In this document: piece after piece, positions 36,761 to 47,883 of the stretch
How positions within the stretch are numbered: position 1 is the stretch's first letter
How the letters are laid out: each line of letters starts with the position of its first letter
Source: Salipiger mangrovisoli
GTDB lineage: Bacteria > Pseudomonadota > Alphaproteobacteria > Rhodobacterales > Rhodobacteraceae
Length of the DNA stretch: 64,000 nucleotides
Direction of reading: 5' to 3'
Assembly: GCF_015223355.1 (NCBI RefSeq)
Contig: NZ_JADFFK010000001.1
Coordinates: forward strand, 496,001 to 560,000
Program-made: the position numbers and the translations under genes
The notes under the pieces: generated by a model
Told to the model about the DNA's origin: nothing
Database searches by the model: none
The model's input: the letters and a program-made list of their open reading frames with translations, nothing else

Positions 36761-37939
36761 TCAGCCGAGCGCGGCGACGCCGGGCAGGGTCTTGCCCTCC
36801 ATCCACTCGAGGAAGGCGCCGCCGGCGGTGGAGATATAGGTGAAGTCGTCCGCGGCACCGGCCTTGTTCAGCGCCGCCACCGTGTCGCCGCCTCCGGCCA
36901 CCGAGACCAGCTCGCCGCGCGCGGTGCGCTTGGCGGCGAATTTCGCCGCGGCATTGGTCGCCGCGTCGAAGGGGGCGATCTCGAAGGCACCGAGCGGGCC
37001 GTTCCAGATCAGCGTCTCGGCGCGGGCAATGGCCTGCTCGACATGGGCGACGCTCTCGGGGCCGGCGTCGAGGATCATCGCGTCGGCCGGGCAGCTTTCC
37101 GCGGGCACCACCTCAGAGGGCGCGTTCTCGCGGAATTCGCGCGCCACCACCACGTCGCGCGGCAGGATGATCTCGCAGCCCGCCGCGGCGGCCTTTTCGG
37201 CGATCTGCTTCGCGGTGCCGGTCATCTCGTGCTCGCAGAGCGATTTGCCCACGTCGACACCCTGGGCGGCGAGGAAGGTGTTGGCCATGCCGCCGCCGAT
37301 CACCAGCATGTCGACCTTTTCCACGAGGTTGCCCAGCAGGTCGAGCTTGGTCGAGACCTTGGCGCCGCCGACCACCGCCAGCACCGGGCGCTTGGGCGCG
37401 CCGAGCGCGGCCTCGAGTGCCTCGAGCTCGGCCTGCATCAGGCGGCCGGCGCAGGACGGCAGCAGATGCGCCAGCGCCGCGGTCGAGGCATGGGCACGAT
37501 GCGCCGCCGAGAAGGCGTCGTTGCAGTAGATGTCGCCGAGCGCCGCGTAGCGCTTGGCGAGCTCGGCGTCGTTCTTCTCTTCGCCGGGCTCGAAACGGGT
37601 GTTCTCCAGCAGCACGACCTGGCCCTCGGCGCAGGCGCCGATCACCGCGGCAGCCTCGTCCAGCGTGGCGAAGTTCACCGTCGTGCCAAAGGCGGCCTCG
37701 AGCGCGGGCACCAGCATCTTCAGCGACATCTCGGGCACGACGCTGCCCTTGGGGCGGCCGAAATGCGCCAGCAGCACGGGGGTGCCGCCGCGCGACAGGA
37801 TATCCTGCACGGTGGGGGCCACGCGCTCGATCCGCGTCGCGTCGGTCACCACGCCGCCATCCACCGGCACGTTGATGTCGACACGGGTGAGCACGCGCTT
37901 GCCGGCCAGTTCCATGTCGTCGAGGGTCTTCCAGGCCAT
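36761..37939 (-). CDS. pgk: Phosphoglycerate kinase
   Basis: A 392-residue glycolytic enzyme interconverting 1,3-bisphosphoglycerate plus ADP and 3-phosphoglycerate plus ATP. The family signature [11 protein letters not shown] is near residue 19. HFGRPKG, the substrate-site [11 protein letters not shown], the hinge region and the C-terminal nucleotide motif [15 protein letters not shown] are all present. The start at 37939 ([16 protein letters not shown]) follows GGAGGACC. The very long in-frame upstream extension is antisense to the cyclophilin gene and not real. Confidence 0.97.
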   Translation of the reverse strand: MAWKTLDDMELAGKRVLTRVDINVPVDGGVVTDATRIERVAPTVQDILSRGGTPVLLAHFGRPKGSVVPEMSLKMLVPALEAAFGTTVNFATLDEAAAVIGACAEGQVVLLENTRFEPGEEKNDAELAKRYAALGDIYCNDAFSAAHRAHASTAALAHLLPSCAGRLMQAELEALEAALGAPKRPVLAVVGGAKVSTKLDLLGNLVEKVDMLVIGGGMANTFLAAQGVDVGKSLCEHEMTGTAKQIAEKAAAAGCEIILPRDVVVAREFRENAPSEVVPAESCPADAMILDAGPESVAHVEQAIARAETLIWNGPLGAFEIAPFDAATNAAAKFAAKRTARGELVSVAGGGDTVAALNKAGAADDFTYISTAGGAFLEWMEGKTLPGVAALG

Positions 37940-38119
37940 TTCGGTCCTCCTGATGTCTTGCTTGCGCAAAGGTCTGCCCCGAGCCGCGCGCAAGGTCAAT
38001 GCGCCAGCCCCGGCGCCGCGGCGGACGCGGGACCGGCGCGCACCGGCGGGCGGCGGATCTTGGCATTCGCGCCCGGTCGGACTAAATCTCGCGCAAGTCA
38101 CGCCATAGGGAGTATCGTC

Positions 38120-38626
38120 ATGGCCGAGATCAAAGACCCGGAAAACACCATCCTCATCGAGCTGAAGGGCGGCACCGTCACCATCGAACTGCTGCCCGAC
38201 GTGGCACCGCAGCACGCCGAGCGCATGAAGGAACTGGCGCGTGCGGGCGAATATGACAACGTCTGCTTCCACCGCGTGATCGACGGTTTCATGGCGCAGA
38301 CCGGCGACGTCGAGCATGGCGACATGGAAGACGGCTTCAACCTGCGCCGCGCCGGCACCGGCGGCTCGCAGCTGCCCGACCTGCCCGCGGAATTCTCGCG
38401 CCTGCCGCATGACCGCGGCACGCTTGGCGCGGCGCGCTCGATGAACCCGAACTCGGCCAACTCGCAGTTCTTCATCAACTTCAAGGACAACCATTTCCTC
38501 AACGGCCAGTACACCGTCTACGGCCGCGTCATCGAGGGCATGGAGCATGTCGATGCGATCACCCGCGGCGAGCCGCCTGCCGAGCCCGACCGGATGATCT
38601 CGGTGAAGGTGGCATCCGATGCGTAA
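38120..38626 (+). CDS. Cytoplasmic cyclophilin-type peptidyl-prolyl isomerase
   Basis: A 168-residue cyclophilin without signal peptide: [32 protein letters not shown] and [11 protein letters not shown] are the signature segments, including catalytic Arg in FHR. It isomerises Xaa-Pro bonds in cytoplasmic proteins. The start follows a TAGGGAGT ribosome site. The end overlaps the next cyclophilin gene by 8 bp. Confidence 0.95.
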   Translation: MAEIKDPENTILIELKGGTVTIELLPDVAPQHAERMKELARAGEYDNVCFHRVIDGFMAQTGDVEHGDMEDGFNLRRAGTGGSQLPDLPAEFSRLPHDRGTLGAARSMNPNSANSQFFINFKDNHFLNGQYTVYGRVIEGMEHVDAITRGEPPAEPDRMISVKVASDA

Positions 38627-39167
38627 GCTGGCGCTGCTGCTGTCGGTGCTCGCCTCGCCCGCGTTGGCGGCGGGGCTTGACGTCGAGGTCGCGGGCGAGG
38701 GGGCCAATGGCACCTTCCACATCGAGCTCTATGACGATGTTGCCCCGCAGCACGCCGCACGGCTGACCGAGCTGGCCAAGTCGGGCGATTACGACGGGGT
38801 GTACTTCCACCGCGTGATCGAGGGCTTCATGGCGCAGACCGGCGACGTGCAGTTCGCGCGCGACGGCGGCGACATCCGCATGGCGGGCATGGGCGGCTCC
38901 GACCTGCCGGACCTGCCGGCGGAGTTCTCGGACAAGCCCTTCGCGCGCGGCGTGGTGGGCATGGCCCGCTCGCAGAATCCGGATTCGGCCAACTCGCAGT
39001 TCTTCATCATGTTTGCCGCGGCGCCGCATCTCAACGGCGACTATACCGCGGTGGGCGAGGTGACCTCGGGCATCGAGGTGATCGACGCGATCAAGCGCGG
39101 CACCGGGCCGAACGGCGCCGTGGTCGGCAAGCCCGACATGATGGTGAAGGTCACCCCGACCGAGTGA
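38619..39167 (+). CDS. Periplasmic cyclophilin-type peptidyl-prolyl isomerase
   Basis: A 182-residue cyclophilin with a signal peptide ([17 protein letters not shown], cut near residue 17). The fold repeats the same landmarks as its upstream neighbour: [43 protein letters not shown]. The pair is a tandem duplication in which one copy was directed to the periplasm. The 8-bp overlap indicates coupled translation. Confidence 0.94.
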   Translation: MRKLALLLSVLASPALAAGLDVEVAGEGANGTFHIELYDDVAPQHAARLTELAKSGDYDGVYFHRVIEGFMAQTGDVQFARDGGDIRMAGMGGSDLPDLPAEFSDKPFARGVVGMARSQNPDSANSQFFIMFAAAPHLNGDYTAVGEVTSGIEVIDAIKRGTGPNGAVVGKPDMMVKVTPTE

Positions 39168-39218
39168 GGCGTGCGCCGGTCAGGGGCTCCGCCCCTCGGC
39201 GCTGCGCGCCTCACCCCG

Positions 39219-39240
39219 GCGTATTTCAAAAGAGAAGAAG
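39219..39240. repeat. Half copy of the dispersed palindromic element, copy 4
   Basis: GCGTATTTC followed by AGAGAAGAAG, preceded by GGGGCTCCGCCCC, as in the complete copies. The second arm is missing and is replaced by the terminator hairpin of the cyclophilin operon. Confidence 0.75.
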
Positions 39241-39270
39241 GGCTGGCCGCCGTCAGGTGGCCAGCCCTTT
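39240..39270 (+). terminator. Terminator of the cyclophilin operon
   Basis: A perfect 9-bp stem GGGCTGGCC / GGCCAGCCC with a 10-nt loop, followed by TTT. The hairpin overlaps the stop codon of the converging gene at 39253. Confidence 0.8.
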
Positions 39271-40143
39271 CGGCAGGTGGCGGGCGAGCGGCGCAAGGGC
39301 GCGGCAGCGCAGCCATGTGCCGCCGAGCCGATGCGGCCGCGCGCCGGTGCCGAGCTTGAAACGGGTGACGCCGGGCGCGTCATCGTCGTTGAGAATGCCG
39401 AGATCGAGCTGATCGTGACCGCGCGCGGCCAGCCAGCGCATCGCCTCCCACAGCAGCAGGGGCATCGCGTTGGCGGCACGGCCCTGCGCTGTTGCGACGC
39501 CGGTGGTCCAGCTTGCCATGCGCCCATGGCGCAGCACCGCGATGGCGGCCACCGGGGTGCCGCCCTGCCGTGCCTCCCAGATCAGCGCGGCACCGGGGTT
39601 GGCCTTGGCGAAGGCGGCAAGGAAGGCCGGCGGCAGGTTGCGGTAGCGGCGCGCGCGCGCCTGGGCCGCCTCGGCACCCAGCAGCCAGTGCGCGCCCTGC
39701 AGGGGCATGCGGCGCAGCGCCAGATTTCCCCGCGCGCCGCGCGCCAGGCGGTTGCGCCATTTCTGCCGCAGCGCCGCGCGCATCTCCGTCTCCGGGCCGA
39801 GCGGCACCAGCGCCAGCGTGGCGGGGGTGAGCAGCGGCCAGAACCCCGCGCGGCGCAGCGCCGCGCCGGAGAGCCCGTCGGCGTTCAGCACCAAAGGCTC
39901 CGCCATGCGCCATTCGCGCAGCCAGCTCTCGGCATCCGCGGGCTGCGCCGCGACCGGGCCGCGCGAGAGCAGCGACACCGTCCCGACGAGCGGCAGGCGC
40001 CGCGTCTGGAGCTGCCAGCGCAGCGCCGCAGCGCCGGGCAGCATGTCCTCGCCGACCCGGCAGGTGATCCCCAGCACCGCGCAGGCACGGGCGTATTCCG
40101 GTGATTGCGGCAGGGGGAGGGGCAGGTCCGTCATGCTGCGCAT
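39253..40143 (-). CDS. FemAB/GNAT-like acyltransferase family protein
   Basis: A 296-residue protein. The C-terminal half resembles the GNAT-like domain of BioF2/FemAB proteins: LIWEARQGGTPVAAIAVLRHGRMASWTTG, then MPLLLWEAMRWLAARGHDQLDLGILNDDDAPG and RFKLGTGARPHRLG. The N-terminal half, also acyltransferase-like, is Ala/Arg-rich and degenerate. Relatives transfer amino-acyl or acyl groups to cell-envelope precursors; the substrate is unknown. Start at 40143, with an alternative three codons later at 40134. Confidence 0.72.
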   Translation of the reverse strand: MRSMTDLPLPLPQSPEYARACAVLGITCRVGEDMLPGAAALRWQLQTRRLPLVGTVSLLSRGPVAAQPADAESWLREWRMAEPLVLNADGLSGAALRRAGFWPLLTPATLALVPLGPETEMRAALRQKWRNRLARGARGNLALRRMPLQGAHWLLGAEAAQARARRYRNLPPAFLAAFAKANPGAALIWEARQGGTPVAAIAVLRHGRMASWTTGVATAQGRAANAMPLLLWEAMRWLAARGHDQLDLGILNDDDAPGVTRFKLGTGARPHRLGGTWLRCRALAPLARHLPKGLAT

Positions 40144-40173
40144 TTACCACTCATAAGCTGAGCACGTGGTTAA

Positions 40174-41937
<1,764 letters not shown>

Positions 41938-41960
41938 GCGATGATCTTCTGAAAAACGAA

Positions 41961-41990
41961 AAGACCCGGGCGCTTTCCCGCTCGGGTCTT
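41961..41990. terminator. Hairpin after guaB
   Basis: The stem AAGACCCG / CGGGTCTT lies about 25 bp after the guaB stop. The T-rich tail is better on the minus strand (TTTTCGTTTTT) than on the plus strand, so its use by guaB is uncertain. Confidence 0.5.
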
Positions 41991-42195
41991 CTCGCGCACG
42001 AAGGGCTGGTCCTTCCCGGAGCCGGACAGTGCATCGGGGCCTTGGCTGATACAGACGCAGATGAACTGTCACGCGAACCGATGCGCCTGATGCGTTTCTC
42101 GGGGCGGCGCCGAGGTGCGGCGCATTTGCGCGCCGGAGTTTCGTCTGCGCCCTCGTCTGTGCCTTAGTTCGGCGCGACAAGGGGGCGTCAAGAAT

Positions 42196-42215
42196 GGGCG
42201 AGATGTCGCCCTTTT
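42196..42215 (+). terminator. Isolated terminator-like hairpin
   Basis: GGGCGA-GATG-TCGCCC followed by TTTT. No annotated gene ends here, so it may terminate an unannotated small transcript. Confidence 0.55.
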
Positions 42216-42542
42216 CAGCGTGCTGACGGCGGTGGGACCCTCGCGCGGAAAGAATCCCACGGGGTCCCAAGGTCCTTCATCGGCGACGGCTTTGCCTTCT
42301 TGCCTGCCTTTTGCGCGGAGAGCATGGCTCAGGTTCCGCGCGGTCCGCCTTGGTGACATTCAAGCGCATCGCGCTGCGTCTATCGCGCAGCGGCTGCAGC
42401 GTGCCGTGCAGATCGACATGCGCTGCCGTCGCGAGACACCCTTGGACTGCCTCGGTCCCGCTGCTGTCTGGCCGTACGCCGGAAAATAGCGGCGGAGCAG
42501 GGGGGCGCTGCCCCCGCTTCGCCTGCGGCGAATTCACCCCCG

Positions 42543-42564
42543 GCGTATTTGCAAAGAGAAGAAG
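42543..42564. repeat. Half copy of the dispersed palindromic element, copy 5
   Basis: It reads GCGTATTTGC then AAAGAGAAGAAG, as in the left arm of copy 2. It is preceded by GGGGGCGCTGCCCCC and CGCCTGCGGCG hairpins. It lies just after the stop of the RHH gene on the converging strand. Confidence 0.75.
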
Positions 42565-42574
42565 CCGCTGCGTG

Positions 42575-42808
42575 TCAGCGCTGCGCGTCGAGCCGGGCGC
42601 GGAGATGTTCGAGCACATGCACGCGGATCGCCGAGGCGAGCCCGGCGTCCACGCCGCGGCGGGTGTCGATCTCGGTGGCGAGCGCGTTCAGCGTCTTGCC
42701 CTCGGCCTCGGCGATGCGGCGGAATTCGTCCCAGAACGGCGCTTCCAGCGACACCGAGGTGCGGTGGCCGCGGATGGTGAGCGAATGTTTGATCGGGCGT
42801 CCGGTCAT
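42575..42808 (-). CDS. Ribbon-helix-helix domain protein
   Basis: A 77-residue protein of the RHH_4 type: RPIKHSLTIRGHRTSVSLE is the ribbon, and FWDEFRRIAEAEGKTLNALATEID the first helix and turn. It is probably a dimeric DNA-binding regulator. It overlaps the DUF4169 gene by ATGA, forming a fixed small-gene pair behind fumC. The target is unknown. Confidence 0.85.
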   Translation of the reverse strand: MTGRPIKHSLTIRGHRTSVSLEAPFWDEFRRIAEAEGKTLNALATEIDTRRGVDAGLASAIRVHVLEHLRARLDAQR

Positions 42809-43011
42809 CGCTTGGGCGTCGGGTCGGGGGTGTCGCCCGCCTCCAGCCTGTGGCCGTCGAGATCGCGCGCGGTTTTTGCCGCCTCGGTCGCCTCACGCTG
42901 CTTTTCGGCCTTGCTCCGCCCGTGGCGCGCGGCGTTCTCATCGGCCTGCGCGCGCTTCTCGGCGCGGGCGCGATCCTTGCGGAACCGGTTGAGGTTGATG
43001 ACATTGCTCAT
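42805..43011 (-). CDS. DUF4169 family protein
   Basis: A 68-residue charged peptide beginning MSNVINLNRFRKDRARAEKR, the diagnostic DUF4169 N-terminus, followed by KAEKQREATEAAKTARDLDGHRLE. It is helical and highly basic/acidic; function unknown. The start is the ATG at 43011; the upstream frame is antisense filler. It is co-directional with fumC and coupled to the RHH gene. Confidence 0.85.
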   Translation of the reverse strand: MSNVINLNRFRKDRARAEKRAQADENAARHGRSKAEKQREATEAAKTARDLDGHRLEAGDTPDPTPKR

Positions 43012-43196
43012 GGGGGCGGAGAATAGCGTGGCCGGCGCGGGCGGCAATGGGCCGGCGGCGGATTTCGGTGCGGCCCGCGCGTGTGGATGCCGCGCTTGGC
43101 CTTTGGGGGGATGGCGCGATCGGGGATGTGTCGCGGGCCGGGGCGGGCATCCACACGGGTGATACGCTGGCCATCGCAAAGCCCGTCGGTCGCTGC

Positions 43197-43229
43197 GCAA
43201 AAGAAAAGCGGGGCCGTGCGGGCCCCGCT
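43197..43229 (-). terminator. Rho-independent terminator of fumC
   Basis: A perfect 9-bp stem AGCGGGGCC / GGCCCCGCT followed on the minus strand by a TTTTCTTTT tract. Confidence 0.9.
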
Positions 43230-43252
43230 TCTCGTGGTCTTCTTGCGAGGGC

Positions 43253-44647
43253 TCAGCCTTTCGGGCCGATCATGTCCTCGGGGCGCACGATGCGGTCGAA
43301 GGTTTCCTCGTCGACGAAGCCGAGCGCGATCGCCTCTTCCTTCAGCGTGGTGCCGTTCTTATGCGCGGTCTTGGCGACCTTGGTGGCGTTGTCGTAGCCG
43401 ATGGTCGGGGCCAGCGCCGTCACCAGCATCAGCGATTCCTTCATCAGCTTGTCGATGCGCGCCACGTTCGCCTGGGTGCCGACGACCATGTTGTCGGTGA
43501 AGGCCGAGGCGCTGTCGCCGAGCAGCTGCATCGACTGCAGCACGTTGTAGCTCATCATCGGGTTGTAGACGTTGAGCTCGAAGTGACCCTGGCTGCCGGC
43601 GAAACCGACGGCGGCGTCATTGCCCATGACATGGGCGCAGACCATGGTCAGCGCCTCGGCCTGGGTCGGGTTGACCTTGCCGGGCATGATCGACGAGCCG
43701 GGCTCGTTCTCGGGCAGGATCAGCTCGCCGAGACCCGAGCGCGGGCCCGAGCCCAAGAGGCGCATGTCGTTGGCGATCTTGAACAGCGAGGCCGCCACGG
43801 TCTTCAGCGCGCCAGAGAACATGACCATCGCGTCATGCGCGGCGAGCGCCTCGAACTTGTTGGGGGCGGTGACGAAGGGCAGGTCGGTGATCTGCGCCAT
43901 GTTGGCGGCAACCATCTCGGCCCAGCCCTTCTGGGTGTTGAGACCGGTGCCGACGGCGGTGCCGCCCTGCGCCAGCTCGTAGATGTCGCCAAGGCAGGCC
44001 TCGACGCGCTCGATGCCCTTTTTCACCTGGTGGGTGTAGCCGCCGAACTCCTGGCCCAGCGTCAGCGGGGTGGCGTCCTGCGTGTGGGTGCGGCCGATCT
44101 TGATGATGTCCTTGAACTCTTCGGACTTCGCCTCGAGCGCGGCGTGCAGCTTGCGCAGGCCGGGCAGCAGCACGTCGCGCGCCTGCATGGCGATGGCCAC
44201 GTGCATGGCGGTCGGGAAGGTGTCGTTGGACGACTGGCCCATGTTGCAGTGGTCGTTGGGGTGCACGGGCTTCTTCGAGCCCATCTCGCCGCCCAGCATC
44301 TCGATGGCGCGGTTCGAGATCACCTCGTTCGCGTTCATGTTCGACTGGGTGCCCGAGCCGGTCTGCCAGACCACCAGCGGGAAGTTGTCGTCGAACTTGC
44401 CCTCGATGACCTCACCGGCGGCGGCGATGATCGCGTCGGCGACCTTGGCCTCCATCGTGCCCAGTTCCTTGTTGGCCATGGCGCAGGCCTGTTTCACCAC
44501 GCCGAGCGCGCGGATAATCGGAACCGGCTGCTTCTCCCAGCCGATCGGGAAGTTCATGATCGACCGCTGGGTCTGGGCACCCCAGTACTTGTCGGCGGGA
44601 ACCTCAAGCGGGCCGAAGCTGTCGGTCTCGGTGCGGGTGTTGGCCAT
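43253..44647 (-). CDS. fumC: Class II fumarate hydratase
   Basis: A 464-residue oxygen-stable fumarase, interconverting fumarate and malate in the TCA cycle. It starts [19 protein letters not shown]. Active-site segments are [56 protein letters not shown] and the family signature [15 protein letters not shown]. It is followed by its terminator and then DUF4169-RHH. The start at 44647 is preferred because five upstream residues lack conservation and a GGAGGC site fits it. Confidence 0.97.
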   Translation of the reverse strand: MANTRTETDSFGPLEVPADKYWGAQTQRSIMNFPIGWEKQPVPIIRALGVVKQACAMANKELGTMEAKVADAIIAAAGEVIEGKFDDNFPLVVWQTGSGTQSNMNANEVISNRAIEMLGGEMGSKKPVHPNDHCNMGQSSNDTFPTAMHVAIAMQARDVLLPGLRKLHAALEAKSEEFKDIIKIGRTHTQDATPLTLGQEFGGYTHQVKKGIERVEACLGDIYELAQGGTAVGTGLNTQKGWAEMVAANMAQITDLPFVTAPNKFEALAAHDAMVMFSGALKTVAASLFKIANDMRLLGSGPRSGLGELILPENEPGSSIMPGKVNPTQAEALTMVCAHVMGNDAAVGFAGSQGHFELNVYNPMMSYNVLQSMQLLGDSASAFTDNMVVGTQANVARIDKLMKESLMLVTALAPTIGYDNATKVAKTAHKNGTTLKEEAIALGFVDEETFDRIVRPEDMIGPKG

Positions 44648-44851
44648 CTGTGCCTCCTGCAAAGCATACCATTGTGTGCCGTTTAGCCGCGTCGCGTGCC
44701 GGGGGCAACGGGCAAGCGGCTGGCGAATGGGGTGTTAGCGCAGCGACACCGCGGAGATTTCGTTGGCTGTCGCAGTGAAAACGCAAACGCGCCGGGGCTG
44801 GAGGGCACCGGCGCGCGGATCGCGGAGCTTCGGGGCAGAGGCCCCGGCAGG

Positions 44852-45322
44852 TCACTTGCGGAAGGAATCGAGGCGGACCACCTCGGCGTCCTGCTTGACC
44901 GGTGCGCGGGGGCTGTCGTCCGGACCGCCCTCGGGCGGGGTCGGCTCGTCGTCGTCCTCATCCTCTTCCTCGTGCGTCTCGAAGCGCAGGCCGAATTCGA
45001 CCGAGGGATCGACGAAGGTCTTGATCGAGTCGTAGGGGATGTAGAGCCGCTCCGGCGCGTCACCGAAGTTGAGCGTCACGGCGAAGCCGTCCTCGGTCAC
45101 CTCGAGGTCTTCGTACCAGTGTTGCATGACCACGGTCATCTCGCCGGGGTAGCGGTCCGAGAGCCAGTCTGCCAGTTCCACGTCGGGATGCTGCGTGTCG
45201 AAGGTTATGAAGAAGTGGTGGTCTCCGGGAAGGCCAGTCTCCTGAACCCCTACCAGCACGTCGTTGATGAGCCCGCGCATGGCGCGGTGCATGAGATTGC
45301 CATAGTCGATGCCGCCGGGCAT
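44852..45322 (-). CDS. sspB: SspB-family ClpXP adaptor
   Basis: A 156-residue protein starting MPGGIDYGNLMHRAMRGLINDVL. The SspB fold follows (HHFFITFDTQHPDVELADWL, MTVVMQHWYEDLEV, FAVTLNFGDAPERLYIPYD), with an acidic linker and a short C-terminal RLDSFRK tail that would dock on ClpX. SspB delivers ssrA-tagged proteins to ClpXP. The tmRNA that makes those tags is encoded about 2.2 kb away. Confidence 0.92.
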   Translation of the reverse strand: MPGGIDYGNLMHRAMRGLINDVLVGVQETGLPGDHHFFITFDTQHPDVELADWLSDRYPGEMTVVMQHWYEDLEVTEDGFAVTLNFGDAPERLYIPYDSIKTFVDPSVEFGLRFETHEEEDEDDDEPTPPEGGPDDSPRAPVKQDAEVVRLDSFRK

Positions 45323-45429
45323 TGGCTGCTCCTCGTCGCTTTCGTTTCACCATATTAGATTTGGCGGCGAGGAAAAGGGGACATGGCGGAAAAATACCGT
45401 GCTGCGGCATATTCGTGGAAAGTTAAATT

Positions 45430-46716
45430 TTAATAAAGACTTACTGCGTATGAGGAGAGTGCCGTGACGGCAAGGGTCAGCGGTACCGAACGGCGCAGCG
45501 GACCCAACAACAGCGCCGCAAGAAGCGTGAGCGCAAGGGCGACGGGCTGGAGGCTGGCGAGGACGGGCAGTTCCGGCGCGATGGGGCCGAAACTCGGCAT
45601 CCGCGTTTCGGCGAAGAGCACGTGCAGGGCGAACCACAGCGCCAGATTGGCGATGACGCCAAGCACCGCGGCTGTGATGGCGTCGAGCATGGCCTGTAGC
45701 CGGGGCCGGGCGAGCAGCCGTTCCAGATGTGGCGCAAAGGCAAAGATCCACAGGAAACACGGGATGAACGTGACCCAGAGGACCATGGCTCCGGCCGCAA
45801 GTGCCAGCGGCCAGCCGCCGGCGGCGAATCCGGTGATCATGCCGACGAACTGGGTCACGAGGATCAGCGGGCCGGGGGTGGTCTCGGCCAGACCCAGCGC
45901 GTCGGCCATCTGCGCAGGCTCGAGCCAGCCGCGCGCGGTGACGGCCTCCTGCGCCAGCCAGGCAAGCACCGCGTAGGCACCGCCGAAGGAGAAGACCGCC
46001 AGTTTCGAGAACAGCATGCCGATGTCGTAGAGCAGGTCTTGCCCGGCCAGCGCGGCCAGCACCATCGGCGCGAACCAAAGACCCACCCAGAGCGGCCAGA
46101 CCCAGAGCCGGTCGGTGACCGGGGCGGGGACCGGGTGCAGCTCTCCGGCCGGGGTCGCAGGGGTGCCCAGCCAGCCGACCAGCGCGGCCGCGCCGACGAC
46201 CAGCGGAAAGGGCAGGTGCAGCACATAGAGCGCGGCGAAGGCGGCGAGGGCAATCAGCGGCGCGCCGCGGCGGGTCAGCACCTTGCGCCCCAGTCGCAGC
46301 AGCGCCTGTGCCACCAGGGCGATCACCGTCGCCTTGACGCCAAGCATCAGCCCCGTCACCTCGGGGCGCGCGCCGAAACTGGCGTAGGCCAAGGCGAGCC
46401 CTGCGATGACCAGCGCGCCGGGCAGCACGAACAGCCCGCCCGCGATCAGCCCGCCAAGCGTGCCGCGCAGGCGCCAGCCGACCCATGTGGCAAGCTGCAT
46501 GGCCTCGGGGCCGGGCAGCAGCATGCAGAAGGACAGCGCCTGAAGGTACTGGCGTTCGGTCAGCCATCCGCGATCCTCGACGATCTCGCGGTGCAGCAGG
46601 GCGATCTGCGCGGCGGGGCCGCCGAAGCTCAGCAGGCCGATGCGCAGGAAGGTGAGGAAGAGTTGGGAAAGCGACGTCATGGCAGGCATTTGCACCGGCG
46701 TCTGTGACGGTTCCAT
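45430..46716 (-). CDS. chrA: Chromate transporter ChrA (long, two-domain form)
   Basis: A 428-residue CHR protein with two repeated halves. The first has FLRIGLLSFGGPAAQIALLHREIV and LQALSFCMLLPGPEAMQLATW. The second has FSKLAVFSFGGAYAVLAWLAQE and ADALGLAETTPGPLILVTQF. The repeated FGGP/FGGA and LPGP/TPGP signatures are diagnostic. It exports chromate (or related oxyanions). It is 6 bp after the DUF1194 gene, so the two are probably co-transcribed. Confidence 0.93.
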   Translation of the reverse strand: MEPSQTPVQMPAMTSLSQLFLTFLRIGLLSFGGPAAQIALLHREIVEDRGWLTERQYLQALSFCMLLPGPEAMQLATWVGWRLRGTLGGLIAGGLFVLPGALVIAGLALAYASFGARPEVTGLMLGVKATVIALVAQALLRLGRKVLTRRGAPLIALAAFAALYVLHLPFPLVVGAAALVGWLGTPATPAGELHPVPAPVTDRLWVWPLWVGLWFAPMVLAALAGQDLLYDIGMLFSKLAVFSFGGAYAVLAWLAQEAVTARGWLEPAQMADALGLAETTPGPLILVTQFVGMITGFAAGGWPLALAAGAMVLWVTFIPCFLWIFAFAPHLERLLARPRLQAMLDAITAAVLGVIANLALWFALHVLFAETRMPSFGPIAPELPVLASLQPVALALTLLAALLLGPLRRSVPLTLAVTALSSYAVSLY

Positions 46717-46722
46717 GTCGGT

Positions 46723-47388
46723 TCAGCCAAGCACGCGCGCGAGCTCGCGCAGGATCTTGCGGCGCAGCGTTTCGGCGAAGCCCTGGTGGCTGCGGGCGGT
46801 CATCACGAAGCCGTCGCGGGTGATCAGCACCTGGCGGTAGTAGTTGCTGACCGGCAACCCATGTCCTGGTCCCTCGATCGCCAGCCCGTTCACCGTGACC
46901 CCCATGCGCTCGGCCCGCACCCGCGCCGCCGACGCGGAAGGGCCGGAGTTCGGCGTGCCATCGCCCGAGATGTCGATCACCCGCCGCGTGCAGGAGGGGG
47001 CGGCTTCCATGGCGTCGAGCGCAGCGGTCAGCGCGGCTCCGGGCGCGGTGTCGGAAAGCACAAAGGCCCTCTGCATGCGCTCGGCGGCCTCGGCGAAGCG
47101 GGTCAGCTCGGCAGGTTCGGTGATCTGCGTCCAGTCGAGTGTGAGCGCCTGGTGGGCGGGGCCGGACCATTGCAGCACCGCCAGCGCGATCCGGTCCTCG
47201 ACCATGAGCGCGGCAATTTCGGGGTCGCGCAATGCCTGCGCAAGCCCCTCGGCCTGGATGGCGTACTCGGCGGGGTCGATGGAGTTCGAGACGTCCATGG
47301 CCAGCAAGAGCGCGGTTTCGCAGGCGCGGACCGGCGCGGCGCAAAGCGCGGCGAACAGGGCGACACTGGCAACGGGTGCGGGGGCCAT
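46723..47388 (-). CDS. DUF1194 vWA-like periplasmic protein
   Basis: A 221-residue protein with a signal peptide (about 1-23: APVASVALFAALCAAPVRA). A von Willebrand A-like fold follows: CETALLLAMDVSNSIDPAEY is the MIDAS DxSxS strand, then TRRVIDISGDGTPNSG and GVTVNGLAIEG. Function unknown; it may bind metal or protein partners. The start is the ATG giving the signal peptide. It lies directly upstream of chrA. Confidence 0.88.
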   Translation of the reverse strand: MAPAPVASVALFAALCAAPVRACETALLLAMDVSNSIDPAEYAIQAEGLAQALRDPEIAALMVEDRIALAVLQWSGPAHQALTLDWTQITEPAELTRFAEAAERMQRAFVLSDTAPGAALTAALDAMEAAPSCTRRVIDISGDGTPNSGPSASAARVRAERMGVTVNGLAIEGPGHGLPVSNYYRQVLITRDGFVMTARSHQGFAETLRRKILRELARVLG

Positions 47389-47497
47389 GCTGAATATGCT
47401 GGCAGGCAGTTGACCTTCGGTCAATCGTGCTGAGGCGGAGGGCAGGCCCAGAGGCTGATTGTCGCGGAAGCGAGATCCGTGAAGTGGGAACTGTCGA

Positions 47498-47825
47498 GGG
47501 GAAGGAAGTGCAGGTTTCTGTTGCCAGGTACCTGCGAACCCCGCCTTAAGCTGCTAGGCCCAAGGGCTTAAAGTTCGGTTTTTCGGACTGCTTACGCAGC
47601 CAGAGCAACCGGAGCACGATTGTTGTTGGCAATTATGCTTTATGAACCGATAACGGTGGTATCTCACCGGGACAAAGCTACATCTTTACGCGTTCGTCGA
47701 TCCTATTTCGGCCCCATGAACCCCCAACAAGGGTTTATTGGTGGAGCCGCCGGGTACCGCCCCCGGGTCCGATCCGTTTATTCCATGCGCGTTTATGCCC
47801 ATAGTTCCTTGCGGAACATCCCTCA
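47498..47825 (-). ncRNA. ssrA: Two-piece (circularly permuted) tmRNA
   Basis: On the minus strand the acceptor piece comes first. Its T-arm is CCGGG-GGCGGTA-CCCGG, followed by CGGCTCC and ACCA ending at 47739. A 23-nt intervening segment (47738-47716) follows, then the coding piece from 47715 (GGGGCCG). GGGGCCG pairs with CGGCTCC to make a 7-bp acceptor stem with one G-U. The tag frame 47630-47592 encodes ANNNRAPVALAA then TAA. Pseudoknot-like stems follow to about 47498. The outer ends are approximate. This permuted form is typical of alphaproteobacteria. tmRNA rescues stalled ribosomes and marks proteins for ClpXP. Confidence 0.93.
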
Positions 47826-47883
47826 TATAGGCTGGCCGTCCGGCGCTTTCAATGGCTCATCTGTGCCTTGCCGCGTGCTTCTC

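Larger units (their letters stand above)
41938..42574. other. Long gap after guaB with three hairpins and a repeat half-copy
   Basis: No supported coding frame in 637 bp. It contains a hairpin at 41961-41990 just after guaB, a compact terminator-like hairpin at 42196-42215, a wider inverted repeat TGGGACCC/GGGTCCCA (42233-42269), and GGGGGCGCTGCCCCC plus a half copy of the dispersed repeat at 42543-42564. The isolated terminator suggests an unannotated small RNA or a decayed gene. Confidence 0.55.

Noticed and set aside
36716-38119. Long upstream extension of the first cyclophilin gene
   Set aside because: The extension is antisense to pgk; the real protein starts at the ATG at 38120 with a ribosome site.
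42115-42489. 124-codon frame in the gap after guaB
   Set aside because: No ribosome site, passes through two hairpins and has no protein-like pattern.
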